Source: an uncultured Gammaproteobacteria bacterium
Lineage (GTDB): Bacteria; Pseudomonadota; Gammaproteobacteria; Eutrophobiales; Eutrophobiaceae
Direction of reading: 5' to 3'
NCBI GenBank assembly: GCA_943788005.1
Contig: CALSOP010000002.1
Location: 124,001 to 188,000, forward strand
Length of the DNA: 64,000 nucleotides
The notes under the pieces are model-generated. The model had not been told where the DNA came from, searched no databases, and saw only the letters and a list, made by a program, of their open reading frames with translations. The translations under genes were made by a program, and so were the position numbers. This document shows, piece after piece, positions 8,606-17,156 of this stretch; the first letter of the stretch is position 1, and each line of letters opens with the position of its first letter.

Positions 8606-9172
8606 ATGCCAAAAGCTAGTGATCTTAAACGGGGAATGGTAATTGATATCAATGGTATTCCCTATGCCGTAAAAAATGTTGATGCAAAGAGTCCTACTTC
8701 TAGAGGCGCAACAACCCTTTATAAGATTCGTTTCAAGAATCTCCAATCTGGACAGAAATTGGACGAGTCTTATAAAAGTGACGAGTTATTAAAAGAAGCC
8801 GATTGTGTGCGCGTACCAGTCCAGTTTTCATATAAGGATGGTGACAATATCATTTTTATGAATTCCGAAGACTACTCTCAATATGAAGTTATTGAGGATG
8901 ATATAGAAGACCTGATGGGTTACGTCACAGAAGGTCTGGAAGGTTTGACAGCATTGATCATGGATGGTGTGCTGTTAAGTATTGAATTGCCCCAGTATGT
9001 AGACATGGAAATTGTCGACACCGTGCCAAATATTAAAGGCGCAACAGCAGCAGGCAGAACTAAACCTGCCACGCTATCGACTGGCATAGAAGTGCAAGTA
9101 CCCGAGTACATGGAGATTGGTGAGGTTATTAGGGTAAATACTGGAACGGGCAAATTCATGTCTCGCGCATAA
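8606..9172 (+). CDS. efpL: Elongation factor P-like protein EfpL (YeiP)
   Basis: 188 residues. A ribosome-binding factor that relieves stalling at polyproline and related motifs. Three domains are recognisable: the KOW-like N domain with tip loop SPTSRGATT carrying the conserved arginine in place of the modified lysine of EF-P, a central OB domain, and the C-terminal OB domain ending in NTGTGKFMSRA. The signature GATAAGRTKPATLSTG identifies the YeiP branch rather than Efp. Typical length, own start ATG, 20 bp ahead of the next gene. Confidence 0.93.
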   Translation: MPKASDLKRGMVIDINGIPYAVKNVDAKSPTSRGATTLYKIRFKNLQSGQKLDESYKSDELLKEADCVRVPVQFSYKDGDNIIFMNSEDYSQYEVIEDDIEDLMGYVTEGLEGLTALIMDGVLLSIELPQYVDMEIVDTVPNIKGATAAGRTKPATLSTGIEVQVPEYMEIGEVIRVNTGTGKFMSRA

Positions 9173-9192
9173 TTTAATAGTGGAAGATAAGT

Positions 9193-9621
9193 ATGAAACA
9201 GATATTGCAAAGATTAATGACGAGTGGGTTCTTAATCGCTTTGACATCCTGTGCGAGTCAACCCGAATTAGATGGGAATGATATGAGTTGTCCTGATTCA
9301 CCCAATTGTGTGTCCAGCTTGGCTAGTGATTCTGCACATTTTATTGCGCCGTTAGCCTTTAAGGATCAACCAGAAGCAGCGATGGAACGACTCAAGGCAG
9401 CATTATTGACAGAAAAACGGGTAACGCTAGTTAAGGAGCAGGCTGACTATCTGCATGCTGAAATTCGTAGCCTTATTTTCAGGTTTGTAGACGATGTTGA
9501 GTTTACGTTAGACATAGAAGAAAAGGTTTTTCAAGTACGCTCATTTTCTCGCGTCGGTTACAGTGATTTTGGCGTCAATCGACGTCGTATTGAAAGAATT
9601 CGACAGCGGTTTCAAAAATAA
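9193..9621 (+). CDS. DUF1499 lipoprotein
   Basis: 142 residues. Lipobox LTSC with the lipidated cysteine at about residue 20. The DUF1499 core follows: CPDSPNCVSSLA near the start, then IRSLIFRFVDDVEF and a RSFSRVGYSDFGVNRRRIE motif shared by the family. Function of the family is unknown; the protein is probably anchored in the outer membrane. Starts 20 bp after efpL, so likely co-transcribed. Confidence 0.85.
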   Translation: MKQILQRLMTSGFLIALTSCASQPELDGNDMSCPDSPNCVSSLASDSAHFIAPLAFKDQPEAAMERLKAALLTEKRVTLVKEQADYLHAEIRSLIFRFVDDVEFTLDIEEKVFQVRSFSRVGYSDFGVNRRRIERIRQRFQK

Positions 9622-9721
9622 GGTCAATCACAGACTGTCGGTTTTAGTGAAGGTAATAAATTTAGAAAGAGCTTCTCTTGAGTAAGTTAAAAATAATTTT
9701 ATATCAACCCCTGAAGTGGTC

Positions 9722-10678
9722 ATGTCATTTTTTATGTGCTTGTATTTTTCTATCTCTGGCGTTTCCACTGGAGAGCAAGGAGCAAGGAGCAAGGAGCAAG
9801 TAGGTGCATCCCTGTTGGCTTTTCAGGAACATGCCCTGAATGACAAAATATATGATATTAAAAATAGTCGATTCATTAACAAAGCCAATATGCTAGACAG
9901 TATCACAGGTAATAAGTATATATTATTAGGAGAAACACACGATAATATTCAGCACCATGAAAATCAGGCTTGGGTGGTCAATGAGTTAGCAAGGCAGTCG
10001 TTTTCCACCAGCGTGTCATTTGAAATGATCGACGATATACAGGCCGAATTTATTTCGGATAGAAATATTGAGTCTTCTAATGAACTGATTGAGTTATTAA
10101 ATAATTTTAAAACAGCCTGGAATTACCAAGACTATTACAAAGTATTATTCGAGAGTGTCTTACAGGCAGGACTTAAAATTCTTCCAGCAAATTTAGAACG
10201 GGAAAAACTTTATAATATTATTAAAAATAACGAGAACAAGTTGCCGGTTGAAACTGAACAGTTAATGACCGAAGTTTCATTATCACCTGCGATGGAAGAT
10301 AACTTACGCAATGAAATCGTTGAATCTCATTGCGGAATGATAGATCAAGGATCAGCAAAACCAATGATGAATGGTCAGCGAATTCGTGATGTAACTATGG
10401 CGCTAAGTTTGTTGAATTCCGATGCTGATAGAAGAGTGCTAATTGCTGGACGCGGACATATACGTAATGACCGTGGCGTGCCCATGTATCTATCTTCGCA
10501 AGATAAAGATGCAAAGATAGTAACAATTGCGCTGCTTGAAGTGGAACAAGATCATGTTGATGTAGCATCATATCTAATAGATCGGGACACTATGAAGTTT
10601 CCCTTTGATTATGTCTGGTTTACTGCTCGTGCAGTTAGAGAAGACCCTTGTCTTTCTTTTAAGAAACAACATAAGTAG
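9722..10678 (+). CDS. ChaN-like heme-binding family protein with repeat-containing N terminus
   Basis: About 318 residues. The ChaN/PF04187 family (TIKI-like fold) is shown by [19 protein letters not shown] near residue 60, SFEMIDDIQ, and [13 protein letters not shown] near 240. E. coli ChaN binds heme. The chosen ATG at 9722 (or GTG at 9716) gives a short hydrophobic leader. A more convincing signal peptide starts at TTG 9678 (MSKLKIILYQ.. then [13 protein letters not shown]) but is in a different frame and stops at 9801 because of a heptamer repeat at 9773-9800. The real N terminus is therefore uncertain and may be switchable. Confidence 0.78.
   Translation: MSFFMCLYFSISGVSTGEQGARSKEQVGASLLAFQEHALNDKIYDIKNSRFINKANMLDSITGNKYILLGETHDNIQHHENQAWVVNELARQSFSTSVSFEMIDDIQAEFISDRNIESSNELIELLNNFKTAWNYQDYYKVLFESVLQAGLKILPANLEREKLYNIIKNNENKLPVETEQLMTEVSLSPAMEDNLRNEIVESHCGMIDQGSAKPMMNGQRIRDVTMALSLLNSDADRRVLIAGRGHIRNDRGVPMYLSSQDKDAKIVTIALLEVEQDHVDVASYLIDRDTMKFPFDYVWFTARAVREDPCLSFKKQHK
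9773..9800 (+). repeat. Tandem heptanucleotide GAGCAAG x4
   Basis: Four perfect units lie inside the 5' end of the ChaN-like gene, just after the signal-peptide region. Seven is not a multiple of three, so each gain or loss changes the frame. With one more unit or two fewer, the signal peptide that starts at 9678 would be joined in frame to the ChaN domain. Confidence 0.9.
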
Positions 10679-10689
10679 TAATTCTAACT

Positions 10690-11301
10690 ATGACTAAAGC
10701 CGATACAGTCGTTGTTCTGGATTTTGAGACCACTGGTCTTTCTCCTGACTATGGTGACCGTGCGATAGAGATTGGAGCAGTGCGAGTTGAGGATGGAAAA
10801 GTTGTCGCTCGTTTTCAGGAACTAATGAATCCAGGACAGCGTATCGATAGTTTTATTGAAGACTATACGGGGATAACTAATAGCATGTTAAAAGATGCCC
10901 CACCTTGTATAGAGGTAATGCATAAGTTTGCTGATTTTATTAATGGTTATAATCTGGTTGCCCATAATGCCTCATTTGATAAGCGTTTTCTTGATGCGGA
11001 GTTGACTAGAATATCCCGGACTTACACAGGGCAATTTGCATGTTCCCTATTGACGGCAAGACGAATCTATCAAGACTCTCCGAATCACAAATTGGGAACC
11101 TTGGTAGAATACGCAAATATTCCAGCAGACGGTACTTTTCACCGAGCTTTATACGATTCAGAAATGACAACAAAATTATGGCTGACCATGCTTGATAGTA
11201 TAACTGAGCGATACGCTATTTCATCAATACCATTTGCATTGATTCAAAAGTTAACGAAAATACCTAAGCACAATGTGAATAAATTCCTGCAAGGTTGGTA
11301 A
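10690..11301 (+). CDS. DEDDh 3'-5' exonuclease (DnaQ-like)
   Basis: 203 residues. Exo I motif [12 protein letters not shown], Exo [19 protein letters not shown], and Exo [13 protein letters not shown] place the DEDDh acidic residues and general-base histidine. Short stand-alone domain resembling the proofreading subunit of DNA polymerase III and other RNase T-like enzymes. The C-terminal 40 residues are unassigned. Starts 11 bp after the ChaN-like gene, so likely the same transcript. The substrate cannot be told from sequence. Confidence 0.88.
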   Translation: MTKADTVVVLDFETTGLSPDYGDRAIEIGAVRVEDGKVVARFQELMNPGQRIDSFIEDYTGITNSMLKDAPPCIEVMHKFADFINGYNLVAHNASFDKRFLDAELTRISRTYTGQFACSLLTARRIYQDSPNHKLGTLVEYANIPADGTFHRALYDSEMTTKLWLTMLDSITERYAISSIPFALIQKLTKIPKHNVNKFLQGW

Positions 11302-11413
11302 TAGAAGTAGAATCTTGACCACGAACAAAGACTGAAGGCTTTGTTGATAGTTATTGTTGAATTTTATTAGAGTTATATTACTATGTAAGAAAGTTTGGAT
11401 ATAAATAGTAATT

Positions 11414-12223
11414 ATGTCAGACACAGATAAAAATGAAAATACTGTTGGCGCTGTGGTTCGAGAACCACTAACTCCTATGCCAACGGTCAATGCCTTGTCT
11501 TTTGACGATCTCAAGGATTGTTTACGAAGTGGCATATCCGATTTCCGCAGTGCAACAATTTTTGGTTTATTTTTCGGTGGTGTGTTTGCAGTGGGCGGGA
11601 TATTTATTATCCAGTCCTTGTTGGTTTGGAAAAAGATCTGGATGATTTACCCAGTAATGATTAGTTTTCCTCTGATCGGCCCGTTTGCTGCTGTTGGTCT
11701 TTATGAGGTTAGTCGACGTCTTCAGGCAGGGCAACCGCTAGCCTGGAATGAAATACTTTCCGTGATTTGGAATCAGGCCAGTCGCGAATTGCGCTGGATG
11801 GCGTTTGTTATGCTTTTTGTCTTTTGGATCTGGATGTATCAAGTACGCCTTCTTATTGCACTTATTCTTGGGCAAATGACGTTTTCCACTTGGGGAGAAT
11901 TTTTTCAGATCATTGCAACCACGCCACAAGGCTGGACCTTTGTCATCGTTGGTCACGTTGTAGGTGCATTTTTGGCTCTGTTCTTATTTTCAATTACTGT
12001 GATTTCCTTTCCCATTCTACTTGAGCGCGATCTGGATTTTATTACTGCTATGATTACAAGTGTTAGTGCCGTATTTAAAAGCCCTGTCGTGATGCTCTCA
12101 TGGGGCGTGTTTGTTACACTCTCAGTGATGGTATCGTTTATTCCGGCATTTTTAGGTCTGCTTGTTGTGCTACCCGTACTGGGCCACGCGACATGGCATA
12201 TTTATAAAAAGGCGGTGGTCTAA
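11414..12223 (+). CDS. DUF2189 integral membrane protein
   Basis: 269 residues. A soluble N-terminal stretch of about 45 residues is followed by six hydrophobic helices (for example IFGLFFGGVFAVGGIFII and ISFPLIGPFAAVGLYEVSR). GPFAAVGLYEVSRRLQAG is characteristic of DUF2189 proteins. Function unknown. The gene is 15 bp ahead of arfB. Confidence 0.8.
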   Translation: MSDTDKNENTVGAVVREPLTPMPTVNALSFDDLKDCLRSGISDFRSATIFGLFFGGVFAVGGIFIIQSLLVWKKIWMIYPVMISFPLIGPFAAVGLYEVSRRLQAGQPLAWNEILSVIWNQASRELRWMAFVMLFVFWIWMYQVRLLIALILGQMTFSTWGEFFQIIATTPQGWTFVIVGHVVGAFLALFLFSITVISFPILLERDLDFITAMITSVSAVFKSPVVMLSWGVFVTLSVMVSFIPAFLGLLVVLPVLGHATWHIYKKAVV

Positions 12224-12238
12224 TAGTTCGAAGGTGAA

Positions 12239-12670
12239 ATGACTTCGGCCAAGTCTGGTTCTTCAGCTAGCTTCTCCATTCCTGATGATGAGATTGAATA
12301 TACTGCAATTCGGGCACAAGGAGCCGGGGGGCAGAATGTTAATAAAGTCTCTTCAGCAATTCATCTGCGCTTCGATATCAATGCATCGTCACTTCCGGAA
12401 ATTATAAAACAACGCCTTTTAGAGTTGCGTGATAGGCGGATTAATAGTGAAGGCGTTATTATCATCAAGGCGCAACAATTTCGCACTCAAGACAAAAACA
12501 GGGTTGATGCACTTGAGCGATTGCATGAGTTAATTAAGCTTGCAGCCGTTGTTCAGAAAGTGAGACGACCGACCAAACCAGGTAAGAACGCCAAAAAAAA
12601 GAGAGTGGATAATAAAACCCAGAGAGGCAAGACAAAGGTGCTGCGTGGCAGAGTCTCGGTATCAGAATAA
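12239..12670 (+). CDS. arfB: Alternative ribosome rescue factor ArfB
   Basis: 143 residues. A peptidyl-tRNA hydrolase that frees ribosomes stalled at mRNA ends. The catalytic GGQ is at residues 30-32 (AQGAGGQNVNKVSSAIHLRFD), as in release-factor domain 3. The lysine/arginine-rich tail (KVRRPTKPGKNAKKKRVDNK) is the part that enters the empty mRNA channel. Length and layout match E. coli YaeJ. Confidence 0.94.
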   Translation: MTSAKSGSSASFSIPDDEIEYTAIRAQGAGGQNVNKVSSAIHLRFDINASSLPEIIKQRLLELRDRRINSEGVIIIKAQQFRTQDKNRVDALERLHELIKLAAVVQKVRRPTKPGKNAKKKRVDNKTQRGKTKVLRGRVSVSE

Positions 12671-12849
12671 TTTAGATTAAATGCAGCAAAACTCCAGTCA
12701 TATAGATTAATTTAAATCCGATCTGCCAAATTGTATAGGAGGGGAGTAAAGTTATATAGCAGCTGAAATATGGGTCTAAAGCCCAATAAAAAAATAAGAA
12801 ATAATCATAATTTCATTAAATCAAAACAGCAAAAATCAGGAGAGGGAAA

Positions 12850-13572
12850 ATGGCAAGAGTTGCATTGGTAACAGGCGGTTCACGCGGTATTGGCGAAGCA
12901 ATCAGTATTGCATTAAAAGATAGAGGTTATACAGTTGCAGCAAATTATGCTGGCAACGAGAAAAAGGCAGAGGAATTTACAAAAAAAACAGGAATTGCCA
13001 CCTATAAATTTGATGTTGGTGATTTTTCTGCTTGTGAAGAAGGCATTAAAAAGATCACAGCTGAGCTTGGGCCAGTGGAAGTATTGGTCAACAATGCAGG
13101 TATTACACGCGATACAACGATCAATAGAATGGATGTTGGTCAATGGGAAGATGTTATTAGAACAAACCTTACCTCGTGTTTTAATTTAAGTCGATTAGTT
13201 ATAGAACATATGCGCGAAGTTGGTTTTGGCAGAATCATCAATATTGGTTCTATTAATGGACAGGCAGGTCAGTATGGCCAGGTTAATTATGCCGCCGCTA
13301 AATCAGGTATACATGGTTTTACTAAGGCATTAGCACAAGAAGGTGCGGGAAAGGGAATTACGGTTAATGCAATCGCACCAGGCTATATCGATACAGAAAT
13401 GGTTCGTGCTGTTCCTGAAAATGTACTTGAAAAAATTATCGCAAAAATTCCGGTTAAAAGATTGGGTAAACCAGAAGAGATCGCTGAAGGTGTTTGTTTT
13501 CTGGCAAGTGATAATTCTGGCTTTATTACGGGTTCAACACTAAGCATAAATGGTGGTCAACATATGTATTGA
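12850..13572 (+). CDS. phaB: Acetoacetyl-CoA reductase
   Basis: 240 residues. NADPH-dependent reduction of acetoacetyl-CoA to 3-hydroxybutyryl-CoA for polyhydroxybutyrate. Short-chain dehydrogenase: TGGSRGIG cofactor loop at residues 8-15, NNAG, catalytic Ser134, Tyr147 and Lys151. The segments TRDTTINRMDVGQW and GQFGQ-like GQAGQYGQVNY are typical of PhaB rather than FabG. Strong AGGAGAGGG site before the ATG. No phaC or phaA adjoins it here. Confidence 0.88.
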   Translation: MARVALVTGGSRGIGEAISIALKDRGYTVAANYAGNEKKAEEFTKKTGIATYKFDVGDFSACEEGIKKITAELGPVEVLVNNAGITRDTTINRMDVGQWEDVIRTNLTSCFNLSRLVIEHMREVGFGRIINIGSINGQAGQYGQVNYAAAKSGIHGFTKALAQEGAGKGITVNAIAPGYIDTEMVRAVPENVLEKIIAKIPVKRLGKPEEIAEGVCFLASDNSGFITGSTLSINGGQHMY

Positions 13573-13665
13573 TCTTAATGGCAAGTTAGTTTGCTATTAA
13601 TTCATTGAAGTAACAGTTTTAATACAAGATGAGAGTAATGCTAAATAAGCATCATTCATCTCTAG

Positions 13666-14373
13666 ATGGTTTTTGTGATTTTACGTAAAACATTTTTTTA
13701 TCGTATCTTTGTATTACCTATCTCCGTTGCAATGACGTCTTTGGTTTATGCTCATGGTGTGGCAGAAGGAGATGCCACATTTATTGAGCAAGCCAATGGC
13801 GCTCAACTTTTTCCTTTTATTTATCTAGGCGCTAAACATATGGTGACTGGATATGACCATCTATTATTTCTAATAGGCGTGATCTTTTTTCTCTACAAGA
13901 TGAAAGACGTTGCAGTCTATGTGACGTTATTTGCGGTTGGACACAGTGTAACTTTACTCTATGGTGTATTGAGTGGAACGCACGTTAACCCCTATCTTGT
14001 AGATGCAATAATCGGGTTTTCCATTGTCTATAAGGCGCTGGATAATCTTGGTGCATTTAAACGTTGGTTTGGGTTTCAGCCCAACACAAAAGCAGCTGTA
14101 CTTATCTTTGGTTTTTTTCATGGGCTTGGTCTTGCTACAAAATTACAAGACTTTACTTTGTCGGAAGAAGGCTTGGTAGCGAATATAGTAGCTTTTAATA
14201 TTGGTGTAGAGATTGGACAACTACTTGCTTTAGCTACGATTTTAATCGGAATGAATTTTTGGCGTGCTAGCGATGTTTTTGTAAGGCAAGCTTTTAATAC
14301 CAATGTTGTTTTAATGTGCGCTGGGTTTTTACTGATGGGTTACCAACTAAGTGGTTATTTAATTGCTACTTGA
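13666..14373 (+). CDS. HupE/UreJ-family membrane protein
   Basis: 235 residues. A signal-like first segment (ending LVYAHG) is followed by about six transmembrane helices with conserved histidines: KHMVTGYDHLLFLIGV, FAVGHSVTLL and FGFFHGLGLA. These are the hallmarks of the HupE/UreJ_2 family, some members of which move nickel or cobalt. No hydrogenase or urease genes are nearby. The next gene overlaps in context (its ATG is 10 bp downstream), so they likely form a pair. Metal specificity is not predictable. Confidence 0.82.
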   Translation: MVFVILRKTFFYRIFVLPISVAMTSLVYAHGVAEGDATFIEQANGAQLFPFIYLGAKHMVTGYDHLLFLIGVIFFLYKMKDVAVYVTLFAVGHSVTLLYGVLSGTHVNPYLVDAIIGFSIVYKALDNLGAFKRWFGFQPNTKAAVLIFGFFHGLGLATKLQDFTLSEEGLVANIVAFNIGVEIGQLLALATILIGMNFWRASDVFVRQAFNTNVVLMCAGFLLMGYQLSGYLIAT

Positions 14374-14383
14374 GGAAAATATT

Positions 14384-14980
14384 ATGCATGATATTTCGGA
14401 TTTTAATAGTGACGGACTCCCATCTAACAAAAGTCTAATCAAAGCAACTTTAGTTGCCTTTTTTACAGGGTGTATTTTACTTGTCACGATAATATTGCCG
14501 GCAGAGTATGGTGTTGACCCAACTGGTCTTGGAGACAAACTGGGCTTAACTCAATTGACTATCGCTAGTGAGTCTAAAAGTGTCGGTATAGCGCTGCAAC
14601 CCGGAGACCTTGAGTCAGTATCTGTCATTGAACCAGTATGGAAAAGCATGACGCCCTTCCGTTCTGACACGATGATATTGACGCTTTTGCCAAATCAAGG
14701 TGCAGAGATAAAAGCCATAATGAATAAAAATCAAAAATTTGTCTTTAATTGGGAAGTGAAGGGTGGTCTAGCATACTTCGATATGCATGGTGAGGCTTTC
14801 AATACTAAGGTAGATGAGTTCACCAGCTATTGGGAGGATGATAAGGAATCTAATGCGAGTGGCGCTTTTATCGCACCCTTTGATGGAACGCATGGATGGT
14901 ATTGGCAAAATAAAGGTTCAGAATCAATAGAGATTCACCTTTCAACAAGCGGATTTTATAAGGAGTTATATACACCTTAA
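14384..14980 (+). CDS. Single-pass membrane-anchored protein, partner of HupE-like gene
   Basis: About 198 residues from ATG 14384 (GAGG ribosome site at 14371). An N-terminal cytoplasmic stretch, one transmembrane helix (ATLVAFFTGCILLVTIILP), then a periplasmic domain with GTHGWYWQNKGSESIEIHLSTSGFY at the end. Similar proteins with the PAEYGVDPTGLGDKLGL motif are commonly annotated as transmembrane anchor proteins. Function unknown; adjacency suggests it works with the HupE-like protein. Confidence 0.68.
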   Translation: MHDISDFNSDGLPSNKSLIKATLVAFFTGCILLVTIILPAEYGVDPTGLGDKLGLTQLTIASESKSVGIALQPGDLESVSVIEPVWKSMTPFRSDTMILTLLPNQGAEIKAIMNKNQKFVFNWEVKGGLAYFDMHGEAFNTKVDEFTSYWEDDKESNASGAFIAPFDGTHGWYWQNKGSESIEIHLSTSGFYKELYTP

Positions 14981-15002
14981 TATCCAATGCGCTTATTGAT
15001 AA

Positions 15003-15416
15003 TCAGCAATCCTCAGCGGGATATCCCTTGATAGTTAAGGAATAAGTTTCAATTAATTCTGTGACTGGTATTCGAATAAAATCTTTATCATAGAAATCAT
15101 CGACTATAATTTCGTTATCCCAAATGACAATATCCAGATCAATTGTACGTGGCCCATTTTTATTACCATGCTTAATCCTGTCCAATCGTTTTTCGACAGA
15201 TTTAAGATAACTGTTAAAAACTTCAAAATTAGATTCTGTTTCTAGCCAGAATGCACCATTCAAAAAATCAGCCTGATCTTTATAACCCCAGGGTTTTGTG
15301 ACGATATAATTAGCTTTCCCCTTGAAGGTTGTTTCAGACAGCAAGATTTCTTTGGCTGCCTCGCAATTTTTATGAGGCTCAATATTAGAGCCGACCGAAA
15401 TGATAGTTGATATCAT
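15003..15416 (-). CDS. folK: 2-amino-4-hydroxy-6-hydroxymethyldihydropteridine pyrophosphokinase
   Basis: 137 residues, slightly short for the family (about 160). Transfers pyrophosphate from ATP to the pterin in folate synthesis. ISVGSNIEPHKN at the start and the signature GPRTIDLDIVIWDN near residue 90 identify HPPK; PRTIDLDI holds the magnesium-binding aspartates. It is divergent from folM (90 bp between starts), grouping two pterin genes at one regulatory region. Confidence 0.92.
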   Translation of the reverse strand: MISTIISVGSNIEPHKNCEAAKEILLSETTFKGKANYIVTKPWGYKDQADFLNGAFWLETESNFEVFNSYLKSVEKRLDRIKHGNKNGPRTIDLDIVIWDNEIIVDDFYDKDFIRIPVTELIETYSLTIKGYPAEDC

Positions 15417-15505
15417 AAACTGTTATTATCTAAGAAAATTAAATTCGTTAAGTTTAGTCAAACTGGATAAACTCATAATATATGTTATAGGGTAAGACAC
15501 TTAAT

Positions 15506-16270
15506 ATGCAGCATTCAAAAAAAATGTCAAAAGGTACCGCACTAATCACTGGAGGCGCAGTAAGATTAGGAAAGGTATTCTGTGCGACGTTAGCCAACGC
15601 AGGATATAACCTAGCTATTCATTACAACTCGTCATCTGCACAAGCTGCGGCAACAGCCGAAGAATATAGAGAAACGGGTGTTAACTGTGAGACCTTCCAG
15701 TTTGATTTCAGCAAGAATAATGATGTCAGAGATTTAATGGCAAATGTGCGGAAACAATTCCCAGACCTGAATGTTTTAATCAATAGTGCCTCTGTCTACG
15801 ATCAAGCAACGATGATGGAAACACCAGAACTTATGCTTGAAAGACAGTTTAAGGTCAATTTCCAGGCACCATACCTGCTAACGCAAGCCTTCGCGCAGCA
15901 ATGTAAAACAGGTAATGTCATTAATATTATTGATAACAAGATAGCGTTTAATCAGTATCAATATTCAGCTTACGTATTGTCGAAAAACACATTGGCTGAA
16001 TTTACTCGTTTGGCTGCAGTGGAGTTAGCTCCTGATGTGCGGGTTAATGGGATCGCTCCTGGCGTAGTCTTACCTGCCAGTGTTCGGAGTCAGGATTATA
16101 TTGATTGGCGTATTGAGGGTATTCCGCTGAAGCAGCAAGGGCAGACCGATAATATTGCACAAGCATTGCAATATCTATTAACTAATGATTTTGTGTGTGG
16201 GCAAATATTATTTGTTGATGGTGGTGAATCATTGACGAACACGGGACAAAATTTCGCGAATCATGAATGA
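15506..16270 (+). CDS. folM: FolM-like pteridine reductase (short-chain dehydrogenase)
   Basis: 254 residues. SDR with the TGGAVRLGK cofactor loop (Arg in place of the usual second glycine region, as in PTR1/FolM), NSAS, and catalytic Tyr156/Lys160 (SAYVLSKNTLAEFTRLAAVELAP). FolM reduces dihydromonapterin or dihydrofolate with NADPH. Divergent from folK, which supports a pterin role; a specific substrate is inferred. An alternative start (MSKGT) lies six codons downstream. Confidence 0.82.
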   Translation: MQHSKKMSKGTALITGGAVRLGKVFCATLANAGYNLAIHYNSSSAQAAATAEEYRETGVNCETFQFDFSKNNDVRDLMANVRKQFPDLNVLINSASVYDQATMMETPELMLERQFKVNFQAPYLLTQAFAQQCKTGNVINIIDNKIAFNQYQYSAYVLSKNTLAEFTRLAAVELAPDVRVNGIAPGVVLPASVRSQDYIDWRIEGIPLKQQGQTDNIAQALQYLLTNDFVCGQILFVDGGESLTNTGQNFANHE

Positions 16271-16299
16271 CCATATGGTTATAAGTTTGAGGAGGCTAT

Positions 16300-16713
16300 A
16301 TGACTGATAAAAGTATTAAAGGAAGTTGTTTGTGTGGCGAGGTAGCTTATGAGATTGAAGGGCCATTTAAAATATTTCAGTATTGTCATTGTTCCCGATG
16401 CAGAAAGTCTAGCGGCAGCGCGCATGCATCGAATTTATTCGTGCCTCCTGAACGGTTTAAATGGACTAAAGGCGAGAAATATCTCGGGCGTTATGAACAC
16501 CCTGACGCAAAATATTTCGCATCTACTTTTTGCAAACAATGCGGGTCATCATTACCGTGGGCGGTACAAGGTGGTAAAAATATAGTTGTCACGGCGGGCA
16601 CACTGGATGACGACCCTAGTATCAGGGCAATGTCGAATATATTTTGGCAATCAAAGGCGATATGGTTTGAAGAAACGCACAAGCTTCCCAAGCATGATGA
16701 GTTTCCCAAGTAA
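16300..16713 (+). CDS. GFA-domain protein (glutathione-dependent formaldehyde-activating family)
   Basis: 137 residues. Zinc-binding cysteines of the GFA/CENP-V fold: GSCLCGEVAYEI near residue 4, YCHCSRCRKSSGSAHASN near 30, and FCKQCGSSLPW near 75. The prototype condenses formaldehyde and glutathione, but most family members are uncharacterised, so a role in formaldehyde handling is only suggested by the methylotrophic context. GAGGAGG ribosome site. Confidence 0.85.
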   Translation: MTDKSIKGSCLCGEVAYEIEGPFKIFQYCHCSRCRKSSGSAHASNLFVPPERFKWTKGEKYLGRYEHPDAKYFASTFCKQCGSSLPWAVQGGKNIVVTAGTLDDDPSIRAMSNIFWQSKAIWFEETHKLPKHDEFPK

Positions 16714-16835
16714 TTAGATCTAAATAAATATATTAATTACATTAGTAGCATCTTTATCTGTACCAACTATGTTACGGGATGATTCTATAAACCCTGTGTT
16801 ACCATAAGCAAATAATAAAACAGAGGACGCACACC

Positions 16836-17156
16836 ATGCAGCATCTCTATCGACGAATTTATGCTGATCCAGAATTTCATGAACTTGAATTAAAACGCGG
16901 ACGTTTTAGCTGGCTGCTCGCCAGTATTCTGTTGATTACTTATTTTAGTTTCATATTAATTATCGCGTTTGCGCCAGAACTGTTTGCTATCCCCATCATA
17001 GAAGGTCAGATCATTACTTGGGGTATTCCAGTGGCATTATTCGTTATTCTACTAAGTTTCCTGCTCACTGGTATTTATGTCTTTCGGGCAAATACGGAGT
17101 TTGATCGCTTGGTTAAAGATATTGTTGAACATGCCAAGGATGCTACCGATGATTAG
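16836..17156 (+). CDS. DUF485 inner-membrane protein (YjcH-like)
   Basis: 106 residues. LYRRIYADPEFHELELKRGRFSW precedes two transmembrane helices, typical of DUF485. In many proteobacteria this gene is immediately upstream of the acetate symporter actP (yjcH-actP), and the same order is present here: its stop codon overlaps the actP start (ATGATTAG). The downstream symporter is broken in this sequence. Confidence 0.88.
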   Translation: MQHLYRRIYADPEFHELELKRGRFSWLLASILLITYFSFILIIAFAPELFAIPIIEGQIITWGIPVALFVILLSFLLTGIYVFRANTEFDRLVKDIVEHAKDATDD

